In this document: positions 30,995 through 38,444 of the stretch, in pieces
Layout of the letters: every line of letters begins with the position of its first letter
Numbering within the stretch: position 1 is the first letter of the stretch
IMG/VR virus record: IMGVR_UViG_3300048833_000714
Span: 1 to 38,444 of that record
From: a virus
Length of the DNA stretch: 38,444 bases
Direction: 5' to 3' (one strand)
Translations under genes and position numbers: made by a program
Notes under the pieces: generated by a model
Seen by the model: only the letters and a program-made list of their open reading frames with translations
What the model was told of the DNA's origin: nothing
Databases searched by the model: none

Positions 30995-31500
30995 TCCCGC
31001 CGCCAACTGCAACGGTGCGCAGGACGGTGGCCGGTCTTAGCCTGTCCGCCGCCGCCCTGGTCGGCATCTTGCTGCACGAGGGCTATACCGGCCGCGCGGT
31101 TATCCCGGTCAAAGGCGATGTGCCGACCATTGGCTTCGGCGCCACCACAGGGGTGAAACTTGGCGACACCACCACGCCGCCGAAGGCGCTGGCTCGGGCG
31201 CTCACCGATGTGCGGCAGTTCGAGGGTGCGCTCAAGCAATGCGTGACCGTGCCGCTAGCCCAGCACGAATACGACGCGCTGGTGAGCTTTTCATACAACG
31301 TCGGCAGCCATGCGTTCTGCCAGTCCACGCTGGTGAAGAAACTCAACGCCGAGGACTACGCCGGGGCGTGTGCCGAGTTGCTGCGCTGGCGATTTTTCCA
31401 AGGCAAGGATTGCGCGCTGCCCGCCAATGCGCGGCTGTGCGGCGGACTGGCCAAACGGCGTGATACCGAATATCGGAAGTGCATCGGGGAGGCATCGTGA
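30991..31500 (+). CDS. endolysin, lysozyme (GH24 type) with N-terminal hydrophobic segment
   Basis: A 169-residue muramidase. The N-terminus contains a weakly hydrophobic segment (VAGLSLSAAALVGILL, about residues 13-28) that fits a signal-anchor-release type, by which the enzyme reaches the periplasm with the Sec system and is freed later. The catalytic site is Glu30 in HEGYTG, then Asp43 in VKGDVPTIGFGATT; the family Thr is probably Thr52 or Thr53. Further conserved parts are LVSFSYNVGSHAFCQSTLVK and GGLAKRRDTEYRKC. Start: ATG at 30991, which overlaps the stop of the holin-like gene (ATGA). It cleaves peptidoglycan at the end of the lytic cycle. Confidence 0.93.
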   Translation: MIPPPTATVRRTVAGLSLSAAALVGILLHEGYTGRAVIPVKGDVPTIGFGATTGVKLGDTTTPPKALARALTDVRQFEGALKQCVTVPLAQHEYDALVSFSYNVGSHAFCQSTLVKKLNAEDYAGACAELLRWRFFQGKDCALPANARLCGGLAKRRDTEYRKCIGEAS

Positions 31501-31994
31501 GCGTGATTTCGTGGCCGTACCGGCTGCTGGTCGTGGCGGCGCTCGCCCTCGTCCTGGTCGGCTTCGGATGGGTCAAGGGCGCGGGCCACGTTCAAGCGCA
31601 GTGGGATGCCGCCGTCCAGCAACAAGCTATGCAGGCCACCGCTGTCCGCGAGGAGCAGGCACAAGCCACCGTCAAGGTCGTCACCCAGTACGTCGACCGC
31701 GTTCGTGTCGTCCGCGAGAAAGGCGACACCATCATCAAGGAGGTCCCTGTCTATGTGCCCCTACAAGCCGATGCTGCTTGCACTATCAATCGTGGCTTTG
31801 TGCGCCTGCACGACGCTGCCGCCGCAGGTGCACTGCCCGAGCCCGCCCGAGATACTGATGCGGCCGCCGGAGGCATTGCGCTCTCTGCCGTCGCCGGAAC
31901 TGTCGCCACCAACTACCAGACCTGCCACGAGACGGCGGAGCAACTGAGGGCGCTGCAAACGTGGGTCAGGGAGATGGCGTCCACCACCCACTAA
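31497..31994 (+). CDS. i-spanin Rz
   Basis: A 165-residue protein with a single N-terminal membrane segment (YRLLVVAALALVLVGFGW, about 7-24) followed by a long charged helical part (VQAQWDAAVQQQAMQATAVR, KVVTQYVDRVRVVREKGDTI). This is the layout of the inner-membrane spanin. A second gene is nested inside in another frame. The start is GTG at 31497 overlapping the lysozyme stop; a GTG at 31503 is an alternative. With Rz1 it spans the periplasm and fuses inner and outer membranes in the final lysis step. Confidence 0.85.
   Translation: MSVISWPYRLLVVAALALVLVGFGWVKGAGHVQAQWDAAVQQQAMQATAVREEQAQATVKVVTQYVDRVRVVREKGDTIIKEVPVYVPLQADAACTINRGFVRLHDAAAAGALPEPARDTDAAAGGIALSAVAGTVATNYQTCHETAEQLRALQTWVREMASTTH
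31753..31947 (+). CDS. o-spanin Rz1 (nested lipoprotein)
   Basis: A 64-residue protein fully inside the Rz gene in another frame. It starts MCPYKPMLLALSIVALCACT, a lipoprotein signal with LCAC as lipobox, followed by a proline-rich mature part (TTLPPQVHCPSPPEIL, then RPPEALRSLPSPELSPPTT), exactly the composition of Rz1 proteins. AAGGAGG at 31737-31743 is a near-perfect ribosome binding site nine bases before the ATG. The mature lipoprotein would sit in the outer membrane and bind Rz. Confidence 0.85.
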   Translation: MCPYKPMLLALSIVALCACTTLPPQVHCPSPPEILMRPPEALRSLPSPELSPPTTRPATRRRSN

Positions 31995-32008
31995 TCGACG
32001 CTTGTCGA
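31995..32008. terminator. small hairpin between convergent operons
   Basis: TCGAC (31995-31999) and GTCGA (32004-32008) form a 5-bp stem with loop GCTT directly after the Rz stop. The 32-base space to the end of the minus-strand helicase gene has no other feature. It may be a weak bidirectional terminator; no T tract is seen. Confidence 0.35.
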
Positions 32009-32026
32009 GCGCCAGTTTGTGGTGCA

Positions 32027-34129
32027 CTACGACTTCAAGTCCCCCAGGAACTCTGACGCTGGCGAGACGCCGGACACATGCAAAAACTCGCGTGCCCGCG
32101 TACAAGCCACATAGAGCAGATGCCGCTCCGTGGCGTACACCTCGTCGAGGTCGCTCTCGTCGCTGACGCTCTCGATGCGCGACTGCAACGGGATGACCTC
32201 GTCGTCGCAGGCCATCACTGCCACAGCGCGGAATTCCAGGCCCTTCGCGAAGTGCATGGTGGCGACAGATGCCTTGCCGTTCACCGATTGCAGTTTTTCG
32301 TCCAGCACGACGAAGGGCAACCCCGCGCGTTGCAGCGCCTGTTCGGCGCGATCCAGTTCAGCATCACTGCGGACGAACACGCCCATTTCATGCAAAGCCA
32401 GTCGGGCCGCGATTTGGGCCTTGAGCCAGTCGCCGACACTTTCAATCTCCAGCGACTGCGATTTGAACTCGCGCACACTGGGCGCGGGGCCGTTGAACAC
32501 TGACACCGTGCCCTTGCGTGACTCGGTGTTGCCATCCACATCGGCGAGCTCTTCACCGAGCAGCCGGTCCGCCTGCGCGCGAATCTGGTGTGACGTGCGG
32601 TAGTTGACGGTCAGGCTTCTGGATCGTCCGCGCACATCCACGCCGAGAGACTTCCACGAGAACGCGGTCTGAAATATGCGCTGGCCCAGGTCGCCTGCGA
32701 AGAACAGTGCGTTCGGGCGCGCGCCGCCCAGGGCGGCCAGAAACCTCAACTGAGCCACCGACACGTCTTGCGCCTCATCGAGCACCACATGCTCGAATGG
32801 CGGATGCTTGCGCTTGGGTATTTCGCCCGCCAGCCGCGTAAAGACACCTGCCACCGAAACCAGTCCTTCGGCCTTCAGTTCCTGACGGACTGCGTCGAAC
32901 ACTGACCACAACGTTGATCGCTGTGCGTCAGACAACCGGGTCTTGCGCCCCAGCCGCTTGACGTCTCGGTAGTCCTCCCACGTCTCCAACTGCCACGCAT
33001 CGACGACCTGCTGCCACTCGCCGAACAGAAAGGTCTCGCCGAAGCGCGAACTGGATGCCCCAGCGCCATGCTTCGCCAGTCGCGCCTTCACATCCGCTAC
33101 GGTTGCCATTCGGAACTTGCCGAAACTTGCCTCGTAGAGCCGAATACCCACGGCATCAAGAGAGGCGACTTCGATGCGCTCGCCCAGCCTGGGCTCCGAG
33201 CTGATCAGGTGTCGCAGCTTCGCGCGCAATGCGGTCGCCAGACCTTCCGAAAACGTCGTCAACAGCACCCGCGAATCGGCATTTGCGCGCGCCAGGTGGG
33301 CCGCGCGGTGCAGGGCGACAATGGTTTTTCCGGTGCCCGCCGAGCCGGAAACGCGCGCCGGGCCGTTGTAGTCCTGCTGCACGAACTGGCGCTGATCCGG
33401 GTGGAGGAAGATGGTCCACTTCTCCCACGGATACTCGAAGGCGCGCTCCAGCTCCTCAACGTTCGCAACGACGCGGAAACGACGCAGCGCATCAGGGTGC
33501 TCGAAAGGATCGGTATTCGGCGCCACCGCTACCGGCGGCACCTTGGGCGTGCCGCCGGTAGCCAGTTCCAGCAAGGCCTCTCCGGCCTCGGCAGGGAGAT
33601 AGTCGACCAGATCGAGCAGGGAATCCTCGTCAGCGCCACGCACTTCATCCAGCCATTCCGCCGGAACCCCGAAACGGAGCAGCAACTGCTCAGGGGTCTG
33701 GGCGAACAGCAGAGGCTTCGGCATGCGCTTGGCAGATGCCGCGTGCACCGTCGCTGGGGCATCCACTTCGACCACCCTTCGTACCCGAATTTCCTCCAAG
33801 CGCTCGCGCACCTGAACGAACTGTGCTGCGCCCGTGATCGGGTGCACTTCCAGCTTGCGCCGCTCGGCCCATGCATAGGCCTTGTCGTGATGGTCGACAT
33901 AGCACAGCAACAGGCTGCTCGCGGACTTGTGCACGATCAGCCGAAGGTCGGCACCAACCCGTACCGACCAGAAACGCAGGTCTCTGGCGCGGTCAAGCTT
34001 GTGGAAGCTCATGCCCGTGCTGGAGGAATTGAGTTGCAGGTCGAAGGCGGTGGTTTTGACGGATTTCTGCTCATCGCCGGTCAGCCGCGCGAGACTGTCG
34101 GTGAAGGTGTCGGCGATACGGAAGTCCAT
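32027..34129 (-). CDS. RelE-domain/UvrD-Rep-like superfamily 1 helicase fusion
   Basis: A 700-residue protein. Residues 1-95 have the RelE/ParE toxin fold (FTDSLARLTGDEQKSVKTTA, FHKLDRARDLRFWSVRVGAD, LRLIVHKSASSLLLCYVDHH). After a linker follows an SF1 helicase: Walker A GSAGTGKT (262-269), Walker B LDEAQD (450-455), motif III GDLGQRI (479-485), NYRTS (509-513), motif V region HFAKGLEF (626-633), and motif VI YVACTRAR (673-680). All key helicase motifs are intact, so it should be an active 3'-5' translocase. The start is ATG at 34129, three bases after the previous gene. It is the last gene of the operon. Helicases with an N-terminal RelE-like domain are known and often lie in defence islands; what the N-terminal domain does is not established. 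Confidence 0.85.
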   Translation of the reverse strand: MDFRIADTFTDSLARLTGDEQKSVKTTAFDLQLNSSSTGMSFHKLDRARDLRFWSVRVGADLRLIVHKSASSLLLCYVDHHDKAYAWAERRKLEVHPITGAAQFVQVRERLEEIRVRRVVEVDAPATVHAASAKRMPKPLLFAQTPEQLLLRFGVPAEWLDEVRGADEDSLLDLVDYLPAEAGEALLELATGGTPKVPPVAVAPNTDPFEHPDALRRFRVVANVEELERAFEYPWEKWTIFLHPDQRQFVQQDYNGPARVSGSAGTGKTIVALHRAAHLARANADSRVLLTTFSEGLATALRAKLRHLISSEPRLGERIEVASLDAVGIRLYEASFGKFRMATVADVKARLAKHGAGASSSRFGETFLFGEWQQVVDAWQLETWEDYRDVKRLGRKTRLSDAQRSTLWSVFDAVRQELKAEGLVSVAGVFTRLAGEIPKRKHPPFEHVVLDEAQDVSVAQLRFLAALGGARPNALFFAGDLGQRIFQTAFSWKSLGVDVRGRSRSLTVNYRTSHQIRAQADRLLGEELADVDGNTESRKGTVSVFNGPAPSVREFKSQSLEIESVGDWLKAQIAARLALHEMGVFVRSDAELDRAEQALQRAGLPFVVLDEKLQSVNGKASVATMHFAKGLEFRAVAVMACDDEVIPLQSRIESVSDESDLDEVYATERHLLYVACTRAREFLHVSGVSPASEFLGDLKS

Positions 34130-34132
34130 CGG

Positions 34133-34516
34133 TTACGCCGCGTCGACCGACGCATGCAGGCAACCACGCCGGACCGCGTGGTCGCGCAGTCGCTTGGCCA
34201 ACTTGCGACATTCCTTCTCTGGTCGCTGGCCAAAGTCAATTACGGCGTGCGCGGGCGATTCGGGCAGCGGATCAGGGGCATGGGTGAGACCAAGGCTGGC
34301 GCTTTCAGTGCCGGACACGGCCCAAACACCCTGGGACTGAAAGCGCAGAACGTCGGTGTAGTGGCGATATGACGCCTCTGGCGAGATCTGATCGCCGTCG
34401 TACACTGACAACCGCCCGTTGTCCTTCGGAAACGGAAAGAAGGCCTGACTGGTGAGCTGATCGTCCTTCATGAACTGCGGATGCACCTGGCGCAACAGCA
34501 AGGTCTCGTCGTTCAT
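34133..34516 (-). CDS. operon protein of unknown function (127 aa)
   Basis: A 127-residue protein starting MNDETLLLRQVHPQFMKDDQ, then LTSQAFFPFPKDNGRLSVYD, GDQISPEASYRHYTDVLRFQ, a Ser/Ala-rich middle and a basic end (CRKLAKRLRDHAVRRGCLHA). I recognise the overall look (a start with LLLRQVHP and a YDGDQISPEAS box) from small proteins in defence-related gene clusters, but no function is known to me. Its ATG overlaps the stop of the 366-residue gene and the helicase starts three bases after its stop, so all are translated together. Confidence 0.65.
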   Translation of the reverse strand: MNDETLLLRQVHPQFMKDDQLTSQAFFPFPKDNGRLSVYDGDQISPEASYRHYTDVLRFQSQGVWAVSGTESASLGLTHAPDPLPESPAHAVIDFGQRPEKECRKLAKRLRDHAVRRGCLHASVDAA

Positions 34517-35613
34517 GCCTGACGCTTCCTGATGCTGTCGCTTAAGAAAGCCTGAAGTTCGGTCCATCCCGCTTCGCCGTCCAAGCGGAAGTCGCGCTCG
34601 ATGTCTGCGCCGTCGTCATCGAAGGCGTGATAACTCGCCGAGAAGTCAGCCAGCCGAACATCCAGTGAAGGCTCGCCGACCGCACTCCACTCCAGCAGAA
34701 GGTTGCCCTCCTGCGTCGGGAAGATGGCAGGTAGCACCAGGCTGTCGGGATACGATGCGGTCAACTGCTCGGCAAACAGCGCCAGACGTTCCTTGTCCGG
34801 TGCCAAGCCCGTGCCCTCGAACCAGCCCGGCGCGAGCTGCGCCAGCTCATCCAGGCGATTGGCGATCTCGAGGTTTTTCACGACTTCCGACGATTCGGCG
34901 GACAGGATGCGCTTTAGACGATCCCATGCGTTGAAGGTTCCGACTCCCTTGACGATGACCCAATGACGCGAGCGTCCACCGTAAGCGCGCGCTTCATCAT
35001 GAAAGGAGGGCAGCAACGGAACGTCCATCGTGCTGTTGTCGGCAAGCCGAAGTCGAAACGTCGACCTCTCCCAATCCACCTCGCCGATATAACCCTGCAA
35101 TTCGACTTCGCGTTCGTATTCCTCGCTGGCGGCCAACACCAGTTTCTTGCGGCGCTCGGGGGTCAGCACGGCGTTGCCGGAGGTGGCTAACGGCAATTCC
35201 AGGGCTTCGCCATCGCGCAGAGATCGGCCAAACTGGTTGAAGTGGTTCAGCAGCTCCTTCGGGAAGAGCTCCGGCAAGCGGCCTTCCGTGGCTGCGACAC
35301 ATTCGGCGATCAGATCGCGTGCGCGCTCGAAATGGCTGGGCTCCGAATTGGACAACGCCAACATGCCCGACATCACCACGGCCAGCAGCGGCTTTGTGCT
35401 GCCGTCGCCGATCTCCTGAATATCCAGTCTGAAATTGGCCGCAAAGCCCTTGGGTGCCCGCTCGCGTTTGGGGTTTTCCAGCTTGTAGAGGTGCTTCGCC
35501 AGCTCGATGACCAAAGCTTCGTAGGCAGCAAGGTCACGCGCCACCTCCACCGGTAGCGTGTGCTCCTCGAACCGTTGCCCGGTAAAACGGGGCTGGCAAA
35601 AGGTCGTCTTCAT
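34513..35613 (-). CDS. operon protein of unknown function (366 aa)
   Basis: A 366-residue protein that starts MKTTFCQPRFTGQRFEEHTL. Segments are LAAYEALVIELAKHLYKLEN, GDGSTKPLLAVVMSGMLALS, RGRLPELFPKELLNHFNQFG-like text in a helical middle, then YIGEVDWERSTFRLRLADNS in the second half. I do not recognise a domain. No nuclease motif is obvious and no membrane segment is present. Start: ATG at 35613; the longer reading frame upstream would lie inside the methyltransferase gene. It is separated from the methyltransferase by 38 bases and overlaps the 127-residue gene (ATGA). Confidence 0.65.
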   Translation of the reverse strand: MKTTFCQPRFTGQRFEEHTLPVEVARDLAAYEALVIELAKHLYKLENPKRERAPKGFAANFRLDIQEIGDGSTKPLLAVVMSGMLALSNSEPSHFERARDLIAECVAATEGRLPELFPKELLNHFNQFGRSLRDGEALELPLATSGNAVLTPERRKKLVLAASEEYEREVELQGYIGEVDWERSTFRLRLADNSTMDVPLLPSFHDEARAYGGRSRHWVIVKGVGTFNAWDRLKRILSAESSEVVKNLEIANRLDELAQLAPGWFEGTGLAPDKERLALFAEQLTASYPDSLVLPAIFPTQEGNLLLEWSAVGEPSLDVRLADFSASYHAFDDDGADIERDFRLDGEAGWTELQAFLSDSIRKRQA

Positions 35614-35651
35614 GATGACTTGGGCATCGAACTGGCTCCTTGAATCACAGG

Positions 35652-38444
35652 CTACACCACCCGGAAAACCTTCATCACCTCGTCCCCGAGGTGATTGATG
35701 ACCTTCACTGCGATGCGTCCGGACGTGGGCTTGTCGAAGGGCCGCGAGGTGTCGCTGTTGAGGCTGGCCCAGGCGTCGGCGTCGATCTCCGCCTTCAACG
35801 TGGTCTTGAGCGACTTGTAGAGATCGTTGGCGCCGAGGAAGTAGGCGTGGCGGACGAAGAAGCTCTCCTCGTTGTAGTCGGTGTCGATGAACCAGCAGGC
35901 GATGCCGTCGGCGCCGTCGCTGCGGATTTCGCCGCTGTTGGGGTGGAACACGTCCACACCGTTCACCTTGACGCGTATCTGGCCGGGCTCGCCGCTGTCG
36001 CCGGCGTCGAGCAGGGTGATGTCGGGTTCGCCGAAGATCACGAACAGATTGCCCTTGCCGGTGTTCTTCAGGTCTTCGGCCATATGCAGGTCGGCGTTCA
36101 TGCGTGCTTGCAGCACGCGAATGCGGCCGAGCTTGGCCAGTTCGCTGGCGTGCGCGTCGAAACTGAAGGCGCAGGCGATGAGGACGTCGAAGTCGGCTTC
36201 GGCGGCTTCGCGCGCGCCGGCCGCGAGATCCACCCGGGTGACGGTGCCGAATTCCGGGCCGATGAAGATGGCGGCTCGGCGTTCGTCGGCGCCTTCGAGG
36301 TAGCGCCCCTCGGCGCAGATCAGTTCGCCCGGCCAGGGCGCAAGTGCGGTGAAGTCGATCTTGTCGGCCTTGCGCGCCTGCTGCACGCCGGCGGTGCGCA
36401 GGTTTTCCAGGATGATGGCGTTGAAGTCGCGGCCATACGCGGCCTGGGCTTCGGCGACGTGGTCGATCAGTTCGTCGTTCTCGTCGACGCCAAGCACGCG
36501 GTGCGGGCTCACGGACTCCACGGTAAACGGCCCGGCCACCCGCACCTTTTTCTTGTCCTCGTAGGGCTTGTCGTAGAGGAACTCGGAATCGGCCTTGGCG
36601 GCGATGGAAACGTCGATCTCGCGCTGGCGGGCGATGCGCTGCTGCCACCAATCGGCGTGTGCCTGCTTGGCAGCGCCCGACCACTTGGCATCCGGCTGGC
36701 GCGGGATTTCCCATTCCTCCCAACGCTTGCCGACGGCCTTGTTCAAAGCGGCGTACAGCGGTTCCAGCAGTGCCTGGTATTTGTCCCAGATGACGTCGAT
36801 CTCGGCGTTGTTGGCGATGGACTTGAGCGTGATGTGCGGCACCCGCTCGTAGACGAAACCTTGCCGAAGGTTTCCCTGGGTGGGCTTGGTGCTCGGCGCC
36901 GAACGGGTGAGTTCGGCTTCCTTCTGCTGGCCTTCGCGGCTGTCTGCCATCAGGTAGAACGGGTAGCGGGCGCCCATGATGCGGGCGCGCGCCAGCGCCA
37001 AAGCCACACGCGAGGTGTCGACGGTGATCCAGCGGCGGCCCCATTGCTCGGCGACATAGGCCGTGGTGCCGGAACCGCACGTTGGGTCTAGTACGAGGTC
37101 GCCGGGATCGGATGCCATCAGGAGGCAACGCTGAACAAGCTTGGTTCCGCTTTGAACGACGTAGATCTTTTCGTCCGTGAAGCTGCCAGTGCCTGTGTCG
37201 GTCCACACATTGCCTATCGCTTGAGCGCGAAAATCGTCGAGGAACCGAACGTACCTGAGGCTATTTGTGGCCTGCGCAACTCGATTCGCCTTGATTAAAC
37301 GACTCATCCCTAGCTCGCCAGTCTTCCAGTACCCCTTTCCCGGTCCAAACGCCTTTCCACAAAAGGTCACCGGGAAGCTACCGGGCGGACGTTGGGACGT
37401 GATGTTGTCTGTGGCGAAGACGAAATTAGTACAGCCGTTGGCGCGCTCTTCGACCGTTAGAGGGCGTTGCGATCCGTCTGGTTGGCGAACCCAGCGGTAC
37501 ACACCTGAGCGATCTGCCTCGAAACCTTTCGCAAGAAGCGGGTTGCGAAACTTGACGTTCGAGCGATCCCTCGCGTACCAAAGAACGTAGTCGGCCGTAC
37601 CGGCTATAAGCTCGGCAGATTGGCTCGCTGTCTTGACGATCGTGATCTCAGCACAAATGTTCCCATCCCCAAACACCTCATCCATCACCGCCCGCACGCG
37701 ATGCACGTTCTCATCCCCGATCTGCACAAAGATCGAGCCGGACTCGGTCAACAAATCACGCGCTACCGTCAGGCGGTCGCGCAAGTAGGTCAGATATGAG
37801 TGGATGCCGTCGCGCCAGGTATCGCGGAAGGCCTTCACCTGCTCCGGCTCGCGGGTGATGTGCTCGGCGTTGCCGTCCTTGACGTCGCGGCTGGTGGTGG
37901 ACCACTGAAAGTTGCTGTTGAACTTGATGCCGTAGGGCGGATCGAAATAGATGCACTGCACCTTGCCGCGCAGCCCTTCGCGCTCGGCCAGGGAAGCCAT
38001 CACCTGCAGCGAGTCGCCGAGAATGAAGCGGTTGGCCCAGTGCGCATCGTGCTGGTAGAACTCGGTGCGCGCAGCCTCGCTGGGCAGCCCATTGAAGTCG
38101 GCGAACAGATCTACCGTCGCGCCCATCTGCTGCTGGGCTTGCACTTCCTTGCGCCGCTCGCTCTGGCGGCGCAGGTCGTCCACCAGCACTTTCGGATGCA
38201 CCTTTTCCTGGATGTACAGCGGCGCGGCCTGCACCACCAGGCTTGCGAAATCTTGCGCATCCTTGCCGCGCCACACCAACTGCGGGTCGAGATCGCGATT
38301 GCGTCTTTCGTAAGCGACGCGTACCGGGCTCTGCTCGGACTTCGCCAGCACTGCCTGGTATTCCGCCGTGGGGATGTTCCTGCGCGTGGCTTCCTCGTGC
38401 TTGAGGGCTTCGACGCTGATCGGAGTCTTGTTCTTCGTGGCCAT
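35652..38444 (-). CDS. type III Mod-like DNA methyltransferase (930 aa)
   Basis: A 930-residue protein whose start codon is the last three bases of the window. It is a class beta N6-adenine methyltransferase: DPPY at 168-171 in YFDPPYGIKFNSNFQW and the AdoMet motif DPTCGSGTT at 453-461, with a target-recognition region between them. The segment DTSRVALALARARIMGARYP (477-496) is typical of the type III Mod/BREX-like methyltransferases. The C-terminal 400 residues are beyond the usual Mod length (about 600-700) and look like an added domain (DKPYEDKKKVRVAGPFTVES, GKGNLFVIFGEPDITLLDAG). It methylates its recognition site; a partner Res is not in the window, but genes beyond 38444 are unknown. 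Confidence 0.9.
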   Translation of the reverse strand: MATKNKTPISVEALKHEEATRRNIPTAEYQAVLAKSEQSPVRVAYERRNRDLDPQLVWRGKDAQDFASLVVQAAPLYIQEKVHPKVLVDDLRRQSERRKEVQAQQQMGATVDLFADFNGLPSEAARTEFYQHDAHWANRFILGDSLQVMASLAEREGLRGKVQCIYFDPPYGIKFNSNFQWSTTSRDVKDGNAEHITREPEQVKAFRDTWRDGIHSYLTYLRDRLTVARDLLTESGSIFVQIGDENVHRVRAVMDEVFGDGNICAEITIVKTASQSAELIAGTADYVLWYARDRSNVKFRNPLLAKGFEADRSGVYRWVRQPDGSQRPLTVEERANGCTNFVFATDNITSQRPPGSFPVTFCGKAFGPGKGYWKTGELGMSRLIKANRVAQATNSLRYVRFLDDFRAQAIGNVWTDTGTGSFTDEKIYVVQSGTKLVQRCLLMASDPGDLVLDPTCGSGTTAYVAEQWGRRWITVDTSRVALALARARIMGARYPFYLMADSREGQQKEAELTRSAPSTKPTQGNLRQGFVYERVPHITLKSIANNAEIDVIWDKYQALLEPLYAALNKAVGKRWEEWEIPRQPDAKWSGAAKQAHADWWQQRIARQREIDVSIAAKADSEFLYDKPYEDKKKVRVAGPFTVESVSPHRVLGVDENDELIDHVAEAQAAYGRDFNAIILENLRTAGVQQARKADKIDFTALAPWPGELICAEGRYLEGADERRAAIFIGPEFGTVTRVDLAAGAREAAEADFDVLIACAFSFDAHASELAKLGRIRVLQARMNADLHMAEDLKNTGKGNLFVIFGEPDITLLDAGDSGEPGQIRVKVNGVDVFHPNSGEIRSDGADGIACWFIDTDYNEESFFVRHAYFLGANDLYKSLKTTLKAEIDADAWASLNSDTSRPFDKPTSGRIAVKVINHLGDEVMKVFRVV

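Noticed and set aside
35640-37091. 483-residue plus-strand frame opposite the Mod-like gene
   Set aside because: It is antisense to an intact methyltransferase with all its motifs; low-complexity Val/Gly/Asp composition.
1-38444. tRNA, rRNA or insertion sequence genes
   Set aside because: None was seen on either strand: no transposase reading frame and no recognisable tRNA or rRNA pattern.

Overview
This window is mostly a lambdoid-type siphovirus prophage (or a temperate phage genome fragment) from a GC-rich proteobacterium. The phage gene families, the ParDE module and the DUF6900/DUF3489 cargo genes suggest a gamma- or betaproteobacterial host such as Xanthomonadales or Burkholderiales. 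That host call is inference from protein character and base composition only. No integrase, repressor or replication genes are visible, so the window starts inside the phage late-early region and the left part of the element lies outside it.

Layout. (1) 1-749: end of a RuvC-like resolvase, a small phage protein and a DUF6362-type helix-turn-helix protein. (2) 839-1461: a ParD/ParE toxin-antitoxin pair. (3) 1462-1856: about 395 bases without a gene, rich in palindromes and short repeats, ending in an intrinsic terminator. (4) 1857-4498: two tandem, clearly paralogous ParB-domain/DNA methyltransferase fusions. (5) 4458-6639, minus strand: six small cargo genes. Four of the six are headed by an almost identical 32-bp element that fits a promoter, giving four transcription units. 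(6) 6750-14989: lambda-like packaging and head module (terminase small and large subunits, two tail-fibre-like proteins, gpW, portal, S49 protease with a nested scaffold, decoration protein, major capsid, head-tail connector). (7) 14993-30395: tail module (tail terminator, tube, G/GT chaperones joined by a -1 frameshift at TTTTTTC, a 1325-residue tape measure, and a set of large tail-tip/baseplate proteins including a 1201-residue protein with repeated modules). (8) 30474-31994: lysis cassette (two small membrane proteins, a lysozyme with a signal-anchor-like N-terminus, Rz with nested Rz1). (9) 32027-38444, minus strand: a tight four-gene operon of a type III Mod-like methyltransferase, two unknown proteins (366 and 127 residues) and a UvrD/Rep-like helicase with an N-terminal RelE-fold domain. 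No restriction (Res) subunit is seen in it.

How it works together. Regions 6-8 would make a lambda-like head, a long non-contractile tail (tape measure length suggests roughly 200 nm by the usual 0.15 nm per residue rule) and a Gram-negative lysis system. The ParB-methyltransferase pair probably modifies phage DNA, for example against host restriction. The right-hand operon is the best candidate for an unusual defence system: it converges on the lysis genes and leaves only 32 bases between them, so it is either cargo at the phage end or host DNA at the prophage junction. Both readings remain open.
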